Assembly: GCF_018375725.1 (NCBI RefSeq)
Contig: NZ_JAHACR010000277.1
Coordinates: 1-5,665, forward strand
Reading direction: 5' to 3'
Source: Burkholderia sp.
GTDB taxonomy: Bacteria; Pseudomonadota; Gammaproteobacteria; Burkholderiales; Burkholderiaceae
Length of the DNA stretch: 5,665 nucleotides
Each line of letters opens with the position of its first letter. The first letter of the stretch is position 1. Both the position numbers and the translations under genes were made by a program. Under the pieces are notes generated by a model that saw nothing but the letters and a program-made list of their open reading frames with translations, did no database searches and was not told the origin of the DNA. Positions 1 to 5,409 of the stretch are shown piece after piece.

Positions 1-137
1 GCTTCGCGAAAAAGGTCGCCCATCGCGTGATCTTCATGGACAAGGGCGCGATCGTCGAGGACGACCGCAAGGACGATTTCTTCGCGAATCCGAAGTTGGA
101 TCGCGCGAAGGACTTCCTCGCGAAGATCCTGCACTGA
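1..137 (+). CDS. gltL: Amino-acid ABC transporter ATP-binding protein, C-terminal fragment (GltL-like)
   Basis: Only the last 44 codons are in the window; the reading frame starts at base 3 and ends with TGA at 135-137. The visible peptide contains HRVIFMDKGAIVED followed by FFANP and ends DRAKDFLAKILH. This is the usual C-terminus of polar amino-acid uptake ATPases, close to the glutamate/aspartate GltL of enterobacteria. The Walker A, Walker B and signature motifs lie upstream of the window and cannot be checked. By family, the protein is the cytoplasmic subunit that powers uptake of acidic amino acids through an inner-membrane GltJK-type permease. The assignment to the ABC polar amino-acid family is strong; the exact substrate is inferred from the C-terminal match. 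No obvious T-tailed terminator follows before the next gene. Confidence 0.8.
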   Translation, partial: FAKKVAHRVIFMDKGAIVEDDRKDDFFANPKLDRAKDFLAKILH

Positions 138-213
138 CGACGATCGCGAGGTGCGTGGCCCGGCTGCGACGCGCATGCCGGCACGCCGCGCGCTTCACGC
201 CGGAACCTCAACG

Positions 214-1110
214 ATGAGACGACTTCCCTCCCTCAACGCGCTGCAGATCTTCGACATCGTCGCGCGTCACGGCAGCTTCACGCGCGCCGCCGAGCAGCTG
301 TGCCTGACGCAGGGCGCCGTGAGCCGGCAGATCCTCGCCCTGGAGGCGTTCTACAGGTTCCCGCTGTTCAAACGCACGCCGAAGGGCCTGACGCTGACCG
401 TCGAAGGCGAGCTGCTGCTGCCGACCGTGCGCGAGAGCTTCGCGCGCATCGAGGAAGTCTCGATGCGCCTGTCGCGCCGGCGCACCGAACTCGCGCTTAA
501 GGTGCCGACCTGCATGATGCACTGGATGATGGCGCGGATCATGCGGTTCCAGGCCGAGCATCCCGACCTGCAGGTGCAGATCACGACCACGTGGCAGCAT
601 CACGTCGACTTCCGGATGGAGCCGTTCGATGCGGCGGTCATCTACGCGCCGGCCGCCGGGCCCGACATGCACGCCATCCCGTTGTTCGACGAGCGGCTCA
701 CGCCCGTATGCGCGCCGGGGCTGCTCGATCGCCAGCGACTCGCAAGCCCCGACGACCTCGCGCGCCACACGCTGCTGCATCCGACCCGCGATCACCGCGA
801 CTGGAAGCTGTGGCTCGAACAGGCCGGCGCACCGCAGGTCGACGCGACCCGCGGCCTGAGCTTCGAGACGCTCGACCTCGCAACGCATGCCGCGATCGAC
901 GGTTATGGCGTCGCGATCGGGGATCGCACGCTGGTCGACGAGAACGTGACAGCCAATCGGCTCGTGACGCCGTTCGACATATCGATTCCGACGGGAATGG
1001 GCTACTACTTCGTGTACCCGGACTGCGTCGCGCAGCAGCAGAAGATCCGCCTGTTCGGCGACTGGATCGCAGCCGAGCGCGAACCGGAAACGGACACCGC
1101 CACGATGTGA
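214..1110 (+). CDS. LysR-family transcriptional regulator, GcvA type
   Basis: A 298-residue protein of normal LysR length. The N-terminal winged helix-turn-helix is clear: LPSLNALQIFDIVARHGSF, then TRAAEQLCLTQGAVSRQI (about residues 23-40) and the wing PLFKRTPKGLTLTVEGELLL. A linker helix follows (about 65-90), then a periplasmic-binding-protein-like effector domain (about 93-290) with the GcvA-like segment HTLLHPTRDHRDWKLW near 185-200. I place the start at ATG 214 because family members begin MRRLPSLNALQ. An in-frame GTG at 151 would add 21 residues of low-complexity Arg/Ala sequence with no homology; the Shine-Dalgarno sequence at 214 is weak. It starts 76 bases after the ABC ATPase on the same strand, so co-transcription is possible. 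LysR regulators often control a divergent neighbour, but none is divergent here, so its target is unknown. Confidence 0.93.
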   Translation: MRRLPSLNALQIFDIVARHGSFTRAAEQLCLTQGAVSRQILALEAFYRFPLFKRTPKGLTLTVEGELLLPTVRESFARIEEVSMRLSRRRTELALKVPTCMMHWMMARIMRFQAEHPDLQVQITTTWQHHVDFRMEPFDAAVIYAPAAGPDMHAIPLFDERLTPVCAPGLLDRQRLASPDDLARHTLLHPTRDHRDWKLWLEQAGAPQVDATRGLSFETLDLATHAAIDGYGVAIGDRTLVDENVTANRLVTPFDISIPTGMGYYFVYPDCVAQQQKIRLFGDWIAAEREPETDTATM

Positions 1111-1115
1111 AAGGC

Positions 1116-1169
1116 GCCGGAACGCGCCGCGCCCGCGCGCGTCATCGCGACCCGGCGTGCCGTTCCGGC
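1116..1169. terminator. Long imperfect hairpin between convergent LysR and TetR genes
   Basis: GCCGGAACG (1116-1124) pairs perfectly with CGTTCCGGC (1161-1169). The stem continues with CGCCG (1125-1129) against CGGCG (1153-1157) after a 3-base bulge. It occupies the gap between two genes that converge, where a bidirectional terminator is expected. There is no T-run on either side, so this is not a classical intrinsic terminator. The role is inferred from position and pairing only. Confidence 0.4.
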
Positions 1170-1176
1170 CGCCCGC

Positions 1177-1833
1177 TCACGCCACCGACCGCAACGTCCC
1201 GAGCAGCACCTTCCGGCAACTCGCGATCATCTGCGCTTCCGGATCGCGATATCCGGTCAACAGCCAGGCCGCGCCGACGTTGGTCATCGCCCCGACGAGC
1301 GCGAGCCCGATCAGCCGCTGCTCCAGGCGCTCCGCGGCCGTCGCCGGCTCGTCGGGCGCGCCGATCGCCATGATCAGCTTGCCGAACTCGACGAGCACGC
1401 GCTGGTAGGTCGCGTCGGTCTCCGGGCTCACCCCCATCACTTCGAGCAACAGCACGCGCGCTGCGTCCGGATCGCGCAAGCAGGCAAAGAACGCGGCGAG
1501 CCCGGCGTCCGCGCGCGCCTCCAGATCGCCGCCGCTCGCGTCGACCGCCTGCGCCACCGCGATCCGCAATGCCTCCGCATGATGCAGGTACGTGCAGCGC
1601 AGCAAGTCCTCCGTGCTGTCGAACGCCGCATAGAAATAGCGGTCGTTGAGCTTCGCCTCCTGACAGATCGCCCGGACGGTCGCTTTCCTGAACCCGATCT
1701 GACCGAAGACACGCGTCGCCGCGCGGATCAAGGCGTCGCGCCGCCCCGCCGCACGCACCTCGGGCGCCACGCCACCGTACGACCGGCCCCGCTTATCCGT
1801 TTCGAGTGCTTTCTCCATTCCGTTATTTGACAT
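1177..1833 (-). CDS. TetR/AcrR-family transcriptional regulator, probable repressor of the divergent monooxygenase operon
   Basis: A 218-residue protein, typical TetR length. The N-terminal DNA-binding domain is plain: RDALIRAATRVFGQIGFRKATVRAI (about 32-56), then CQEAKLNDRYFYAAFDSTEDLL (about 57-78), which carries the turn and recognition helix and the characteristic YFYxxF pattern. A variable helical ligand-binding domain follows (about 80-215), so the ligand cannot be predicted. The start may be ATG 1833 or the in-frame ATG at 1818 (residue 6); neither has a strong ribosome binding site. It is divergent from the BVMO gene with 90 bases between the two start codons, the same arrangement as ethR/ethA of mycobacteria, although the protein itself does not resemble EthR closely outside the HTH. 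Probable role: repression of the monooxygenase-hydrolase operon and of itself, relieved by a substrate-like small molecule. The repressor role is inferred from layout. Confidence 0.93.
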   Translation of the reverse strand: MSNNGMEKALETDKRGRSYGGVAPEVRAAGRRDALIRAATRVFGQIGFRKATVRAICQEAKLNDRYFYAAFDSTEDLLRCTYLHHAEALRIAVAQAVDASGGDLEARADAGLAAFFACLRDPDAARVLLLEVMGVSPETDATYQRVLVEFGKLIMAIGAPDEPATAAERLEQRLIGLALVGAMTNVGAAWLLTGYRDPEAQMIASCRKVLLGTLRSVA

Positions 1834-1854
1834 CAGGACACCCGAAAACTAAAG

Positions 1855-1872
1855 TGGTGACGAACGACACCA
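1855..1872. promoter_or_regulatory. Candidate TetR operator: 18-bp dyad in the divergent promoter region
   Basis: The sequence TGGTGACGAACGACACCA is an imperfect palindrome: 7 of 9 base pairs match, with 5-bp outer arms TGGTG/CACCA and inner CG/CG. It lies 52-69 bases upstream of the BVMO start codon and 22-39 bases upstream of the repressor's start. A possible -10 hexamer for the operon, TATAGA (1875-1880), lies just downstream of it, but I see no good -35. Size, symmetry and place fit a TetR-family operator that could block both promoters. Confidence 0.5.
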
Positions 1873-1910
1873 AATATAGACGCGCCGCCGGCGCATCGCC
1901 AGCAGACACG

Positions 1911-1916
1911 GGAGGG
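1911..1916 (+). promoter_or_regulatory. Strong ribosome binding site fixing the BVMO fusion start
   Basis: GGAGGG lies 7 bases before ATG 1924, an optimal Shine-Dalgarno match. The only other in-frame ATG before the FAD motif, at 1975 (residue 18), has no comparable site. There is no ATG or GTG between residue 18 and the first FAD strand. This supports translation of the SDR-like N-terminal segment as part of the monooxygenase. Confidence 0.75.
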
Positions 1917-1923
1917 ACGACGG

Positions 1924-1983
1924 ATGAAGGAGTTTCCCGGCAAGGCCGCCGCAATCACCGGCGCGGGCTCGGGCATGGGGCAC
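1924..1983 (+). pseudogene. Remnant 5' end of a short-chain dehydrogenase gene, fused in frame to the BVMO
   Basis: Residues 1-20 read MKEFPGKAAAITGAGSGMGH. This is the standard opening of a classical SDR: the first beta strand (KAAAITGAG) and the TGxxxGxG cofactor motif (TGAGSGMG, residues 12-19). SDRs continue for roughly 230-280 further residues, but here the sequence changes within a few codons to AAEHGARSTDLDVLIVGAGLSG, the normal start of an EthA-type BVMO. The junction is around residues 20-24. I infer a deletion of about 0.7-0.8 kb that removed the SDR body and the BVMO's own start while keeping the reading frame. The alternative is a natural extension that merely resembles an SDR, but two dinucleotide-fold openings in a row argue against that. 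Confidence 0.65.
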
Positions 1984-3522
1984 AGCGCCGCGGCCGAGCA
2001 CGGCGCGCGCAGCACCGACCTCGACGTGCTGATCGTCGGCGCCGGGCTGTCCGGCATCGGTGCGGCCTATCACCTGAAAAAACGCTGTCCGTACGCGAGC
2101 GTCGCGATCCTCGAGGCTCGCGACGCGATCGGCGGCACGTGGGATCTGTTCCGCTACCCCGGCATCCGTTCGGACTCGGACATGTTCACGCTCGGCTACA
2201 GCTTCCGTCCGTGGCACAGCGAGAAAGCGATCTCCGACGGACAGACGATCCTCGACTACATTCAAGACACGGCGCGCACGTTCGGCATCGACAAGACGAT
2301 CCGTTTCGGCCACAAGGTCGTTTCCGCGGACTGGGATTCGCATCGCGCGCGCTGGACCGTAGGCGTCGAACGCACGAACGGCGATGCGGTCGAGCGGATC
2401 GTGCTGACCTGCGGCTTCCTCTACATGTGCAGCGGCTACTACGACTACGATGCGGGCTACCGTCCGGACTGGCCGGACATGGACACGTTCGCGGGCACGC
2501 TCGTGCATCCGCAACACTGGCCGAAGGATCTCGCGTATGCGGACCGGCGCGTGGTCGTCATCGGCAGCGGCGCGACCGCCGTGACGCTCGTGCCGTCGAT
2601 GGCCGCGGACGCGAAACACGTGACGATGCTGCAGCGCTCGCCGACCTACATCGTGTCGCTGCCCGCGCGCGACAAGATCGCGAACGCGCTGCGCCGCGTG
2701 CTGCCGTCGCAGCTCGCGCACCGCCTCGTCCGGATCAAGAACGTCCTGCTGACGATCTATTTCTACAACCTCGCACGCCGCAAGCCGGACGCGACGAAGA
2801 AATTCATCATCCGTGCGGCGGGCAAGCAGCTCGGCCCGCAATTCGATGTCGCGAAGCACCTGACGCCCCGCTACAAGCCGTGGGACCAGCGCCTGTGTCT
2901 CGTGCCGAACGGCGACTTGTTCAAGGCGATCCGCGCAGGCCGCGCGTCGATCGTCACCGACGAGATCGCGCGCTTCACGCCGACCGGGCTGCAATTGAAG
3001 AGCGGCGAGCATCTCGATGCGGACGTGATCGTCACCGCGACCGGACTGCGCGTCAAGCTGCTCGGCGGGGCGAAGATGACGGTCGACGGACGCACGGTCG
3101 ATCTGTCGGACACCGTGTCGTACAAGGGCATGATGTACAGTGACGTGCCGAATCTCGCGTCGTCGTTCGGCTACACGAACGCGTCATGGACGCTGAAGGC
3201 CGAACTGATTGCGCGCTACGTCTGCCGCCTGCTCAATCACATGCGCGCACACGGCTACGACACCTGCGTGCCGCGTCTCGGCGACGGCGACCTCGGCTCG
3301 GTGCCGGCGGTGAACCTCAGCTCGGGCTATATCCAGCGGGCGGCCGGTGTGCTGCCGAAGCAGGGACGGCACAAGCCGTGGCTATTCCACCAGAACTACG
3401 TGCTGGATCTCGCATCGCTGAAATTCGGCACGCTGACCGATTCGGCGATGCGCTTCGAACGCCGCGCGCGGCCCGACACGACGGCCGCCCCGATCCCGCA
3501 AACTGCTCTCGACACCCGGTGA
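1924..3522 (+). CDS. EthA-like flavin-containing Baeyer-Villiger monooxygenase with an SDR-derived N-terminal extension
   Basis: The protein has 532 residues, about 40 more than M. tuberculosis EthA, which it resembles along its whole body. Visible motifs: FAD-binding GAGLSG (39-44); GGTWDLFRYPGIRSDSD (70-86); the Baeyer-Villiger fingerprint FxGxxxHxxxWP as FAGTLVHPQHWP (189-200); the NADPH-binding GSGATA (214-219); and the TATG motif (371-374). EthA-like blocks also include VTMLQRSPTYIVS, PWDQRLCLVPNGDLF and GYTNASWTLKAEL. The family inserts one oxygen from O2 next to a ketone, or oxidises sulfur, using FAD and NADPH in the cytoplasm. Residues 1-19 resemble an SDR start and are additional to the family. 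It is the first gene of an operon with the hydrolase 7 bases downstream, so a ketone-to-ester-to-acid route is likely. It is probably controlled by the divergent TetR. The family call is very secure; the substrate is unknown. Confidence 0.95.
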   Translation: MKEFPGKAAAITGAGSGMGHSAAAEHGARSTDLDVLIVGAGLSGIGAAYHLKKRCPYASVAILEARDAIGGTWDLFRYPGIRSDSDMFTLGYSFRPWHSEKAISDGQTILDYIQDTARTFGIDKTIRFGHKVVSADWDSHRARWTVGVERTNGDAVERIVLTCGFLYMCSGYYDYDAGYRPDWPDMDTFAGTLVHPQHWPKDLAYADRRVVVIGSGATAVTLVPSMAADAKHVTMLQRSPTYIVSLPARDKIANALRRVLPSQLAHRLVRIKNVLLTIYFYNLARRKPDATKKFIIRAAGKQLGPQFDVAKHLTPRYKPWDQRLCLVPNGDLFKAIRAGRASIVTDEIARFTPTGLQLKSGEHLDADVIVTATGLRVKLLGGAKMTVDGRTVDLSDTVSYKGMMYSDVPNLASSFGYTNASWTLKAELIARYVCRLLNHMRAHGYDTCVPRLGDGDLGSVPAVNLSSGYIQRAAGVLPKQGRHKPWLFHQNYVLDLASLKFGTLTDSAMRFERRARPDTTAAPIPQTALDTR

Positions 3523-3529
3523 GGCCGAC

Positions 3530-4507
3530 ATGAGCCATCTGATCCAGCATGTGTTGATCGCCATCGTCGCGACGTTCGCGGCACTCGTGGCGTTCTCCTG
3601 GTATATCGCGCACCGCGTGACACGCGCGTTCAGGCCCGAAGGCCGCTTCGTCGAGATCGGCGGCGACCGCATCCATTACGTCGAATACGGCGACGGCCCG
3701 CCGATCGTGTTCGTTCACGGGCTCGCCGGACAGCTGCGCAATTTCGCATACCTGCATCTGCATCAGCTCGCCAGGCGGCACCGCGTGATCCTGGTCGACC
3801 GGCCGGGCGCCGGATTCTCGACGCGCGGCGCGCACTCGCAAGCGAACATCTTCGCGCAGGCGCGCACGATCGCCAGCTTCATCGAGGTGCTGCAGCTCGG
3901 CCAACCCGTGCTTGTCGGGCATTCGCTCGGTGGCGCGATATCGCTCGCGGTCGGGCTCAATCACCCGGAACGCGTGAGCCGCCTCGCGCTGATTGCACCG
4001 CTCACGCATCCGGAAAGCACGCCGCCGGGACCATTCCGCGCGCTGCTGCTTCCTTCGCCGCTCGTGCGCCGCTTCGTGTCGTGGACGCTCGCGATCCCGC
4101 TGACGATCCTGACCGGTCGCAAGGCGGTCGTTGCCGTGTTCGCGCCGGAAGCCGTGCCAAAGAATTTCCCGGTCAAGGGCGGCGGCCTGCTCGGGCTGCG
4201 GCCGAGCAGTTTCTACGCGACATCGACCGATCTGATCTCGGTTCCCGAAGACCTGCCGGCGATGGAACAGCGCTATGCGAGCCTCACGATGCCGGTCGAC
4301 GTGCTGTATGGACGCGACGACCGCATCCTGAACTGGCGCAATCACGGCGAAGCCCTCGCGCAGAAATCGCCGCGCGTGCGGCTGAAGGTCGTCGAAGGCG
4401 GTCATATGTTGCCGGTGACGATGCCGGATGCAACGACGGACTGGATTGCCGAGGTGGCAGCCGCGATCGTTGACGCGGATCCGGTCGCGCAAAAAGCGGA
4501 GCACTGA
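3530..4507 (+). CDS. Membrane-anchored alpha/beta-hydrolase (probable esterase)
   Basis: A 325-residue alpha/beta-hydrolase. Residues about 4-27 form one hydrophobic segment followed by HRVTRAFRPEGR, consistent with an uncleaved N-terminal anchor. The fold starts near residue 38 with FVEIGGDRIHYVEYGDGPPIVFVHG, whose HG (63-64) marks the oxyanion region. The nucleophile elbow is GHSLGG with Ser132. The likely acid is Asp263 or Asp264 in YGRDDRI and the base is His292 in EGGHMLP, so the triad appears complete. The order and spacing resemble epoxide hydrolase and esterase-like members; Ser at the nucleophile rules out a typical Asp-type epoxide hydrolase. It starts 7 bases after the BVMO stop, and its ribosome binding site GAGG (3521-3524) overlaps that stop codon, suggesting translational coupling. 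By context it would hydrolyse the ester or lactone made by the BVMO. Substrate and membrane side are inferred. Confidence 0.92.
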   Translation: MSHLIQHVLIAIVATFAALVAFSWYIAHRVTRAFRPEGRFVEIGGDRIHYVEYGDGPPIVFVHGLAGQLRNFAYLHLHQLARRHRVILVDRPGAGFSTRGAHSQANIFAQARTIASFIEVLQLGQPVLVGHSLGGAISLAVGLNHPERVSRLALIAPLTHPESTPPGPFRALLLPSPLVRRFVSWTLAIPLTILTGRKAVVAVFAPEAVPKNFPVKGGGLLGLRPSSFYATSTDLISVPEDLPAMEQRYASLTMPVDVLYGRDDRILNWRNHGEALAQKSPRVRLKVVEGGHMLPVTMPDATTDWIAEVAAAIVDADPVAQKAEH

Positions 4508-4519
4508 CGTTAGTGCCGG

Positions 4520-4541
4520 GGCGGCATCGTTTGATGCCGCC
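4520..4541. terminator. Stem-loop between convergent hydrolase and CMD-family genes
   Basis: GGCGGCATC (4520-4528) and GATGCCGCC (4533-4541) form a perfect 9-bp stem around a GTTT loop, 12 bases after the hydrolase stop codon. An alternative outer pairing, CCGGGGCG (4516-4523) with CGCCCCGG (4546-4553), overlaps the left arm. The place and stability suit a terminator serving both converging genes. No T-tract follows on either strand, so the call rests on position and pairing. Confidence 0.55.
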
Positions 4542-4588
4542 GCCGCGCCCCGGTGCGGCTCCTGCCCGCACCCCGCTCGTCCGCCGAT

Positions 4589-4987
4589 TCAGCGCCCGTC
4601 GTCAGGCAGCGTCAGGCCGAGTTCCGCGATCACGTCGCGCGCGCTGCGGAACGCCTCGACCGCCGCCGGCGCGCCCGCGTACAGCGCGCTATGCAACAGC
4701 ACCTCGCGAATCTCGACGAGACTGGCGCCGTTGTTGATCGCGCCGCGTATGTGTCCCTTCAGTTCGGTGCTGCGCCCCAGCGCCGCCAGCATCGCGCACG
4801 TGCATAGGCTGCGCGTCTTCAGGTCGATGCCGTCGCGCCGCCACGTGCTGCCCCATGCGTGCTCGTTCAGCCAGTCCTGCAACGGCCGCGAAAAACCGTC
4901 GAGATCGCGCATCGCCCGCTCGACGAATGCCTCGCCCATCACCTCGGTGCGGCGCGCCTTGCCTTGTTCCCTGTCCTGTTCGCTCAT
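4589..4987 (-). CDS. Carboxymuconolactone decarboxylase (CMD)-family protein
   Basis: A 132-residue single-domain protein, the usual size for this family. The CMD core runs from about residue 45 to 118: WGSTWRRDGIDLKTRSL, then AALGRSTELKGHIRGAINNG (68-87) and SLVEIREVLLHSALYAGAPAAVEAF (89-113). Conserved residues include Glu75, His79 and Tyr103, as in PcaC-like proteins. The cysteines are spaced CxC (62, 64), not the CxxC of AhpD-type peroxidases, so a PcaC-like rather than AhpD-like member is favoured. PcaC decarboxylates gamma-carboxymuconolactone in the protocatechuate branch of the beta-ketoadipate pathway, but no other pca genes are visible, so the substrate is uncertain. The gene converges on the hydrolase and is not part of that operon. 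The start at 4987 has a weak purine stretch (GGGA) upstream. Confidence 0.9.
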   Translation of the reverse strand: MSEQDREQGKARRTEVMGEAFVERAMRDLDGFSRPLQDWLNEHAWGSTWRRDGIDLKTRSLCTCAMLAALGRSTELKGHIRGAINNGASLVEIREVLLHSALYAGAPAAVEAFRSARDVIAELGLTLPDDGR

Positions 4988-5025
4988 GTGGCTGTCCCGT
5001 TCCCTATTCCGTCGATCGTCGGTTC

Positions 5026-5056
5026 GTCCGTGCCCGCGTGCGACACGGGCGCGGAC
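5026..5056. repeat. Long hairpin upstream of the CMD-family gene
   Basis: The arms GTCCGTGCCCGCGT (5026-5039) and ACACGGGCGCGGAC (5043-5056) pair over 14 positions with one G-T wobble and one mismatch around a 3-base loop. It lies 39-69 bases upstream of the CMD start codon, so it could be an operator or a structured 5' leader. No T-tract follows it on either strand. Confidence 0.5.
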
Positions 5057-5310
5057 GGCGTATCGACCTCATGTTCGGGGTGCGCGGACTTTTCGTCAAA
5101 GATGCATCCCTCGGTCAGACGGCGAAACGGGGGGTGCGGTGCCGGCCGCTTCCGAGGCCGCGGACGAGCGGCCGTGGCAGCGCACTGCCAATACGGCGAC
5201 GCTACGTAACGTCCGGCCCCGCGTTACGGATACCGGCCGGAACATCGCGACACGTGGCCCCATGCCGCCAAGGGCAAACGCAATAAATCTGAACAAATTC
5301 CATCGAACAT

Positions 5311-5334
5311 CGCAGATTTCGCGTGAAATCTGCG
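5311..5334. promoter_or_regulatory. Perfect 10-bp-arm inverted repeat upstream of the lipoprotein gene
   Basis: CGCAGATTTC (5311-5320) and GAAATCTGCG (5325-5334) are exact inverted copies around GCGT, 76-99 bases before the lipoprotein start codon. The length and perfection in an AT-richer promoter region make it a strong candidate for a dimeric regulator's operator. A hairpin in a 5' leader is the alternative. The cognate protein is not evident in the window. Confidence 0.55.
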
Positions 5335-5400
5335 TCGGGCATCGGGCAATTACGGATGGCGCGGAAATTGCAGTCTCGGCGGGAACAAACACTGATCGTC

Positions 5401-5404
5401 GAGG
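5401..5404 (+). promoter_or_regulatory. Ribosome binding site of the lipoprotein gene
   Basis: GAGG lies 5 bases before ATG 5410. Together with the signal peptide encoded right after the ATG it fixes the start and the frame. This matters because the downstream repeat is open in every frame. Confidence 0.65.
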
Positions 5405-5409
5405 CCAAC

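Larger units (their letters stand above)
4988..5409. other. 422-base divergent intergenic region rich in inverted repeats
   Basis: This gap separates the minus-strand CMD gene from the plus-strand lipoprotein gene, so it must hold promoters for both and needs no terminator. I find no convincing protein in it. It does hold several dyads: 5026-5056, 5143-5150 with 5167-5174 (CGGCCGCT/AGCGGCCG), 5175-5190 (TGGCAG, CGCA loop, CTGCCA), 5205-5211 with 5222-5228 (CGTAACG/CGTTACG), 5311-5334, and 5346-5351 with 5366-5371 (GCAATT/AATTGC). The last 130 bases are clearly more AT-rich than the rest of the window, as expected for a promoter region, but I cannot assign a sigma-70 -35/-10 pair with confidence. 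The direct repeat GAACAAA occurs at 5291-5297 and 5383-5389. Confidence 0.6.

Noticed and set aside
151..213. Upstream GTG start at 151 for the LysR regulator
   Set aside because: It would add 21 low-complexity residues not found in the family; the conserved N-terminus MRRLPSLNALQ starts exactly at ATG 214.
1849..3012. Long minus-strand open frame of 387 codons antisense to the monooxygenase
   Set aside because: Its translation is Arg/Val/Ala-rich with no recognisable motif, as expected opposite a GC3-biased gene; the plus-strand BVMO has all family motifs.
3317..4504. Minus-strand open frame of 395 codons antisense to the hydrolase
   Set aside because: Composition is dominated by Arg, His and Asp with no family resemblance; it is a mirror of the codon bias of the hydrolase.
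5368..5396. TTGCAG with ACTGAT at 17-base spacing as the lipoprotein promoter
   Set aside because: The -10 match is poor, and transcription would start at or after the ribosome binding site at 5401, leaving no usable leader.
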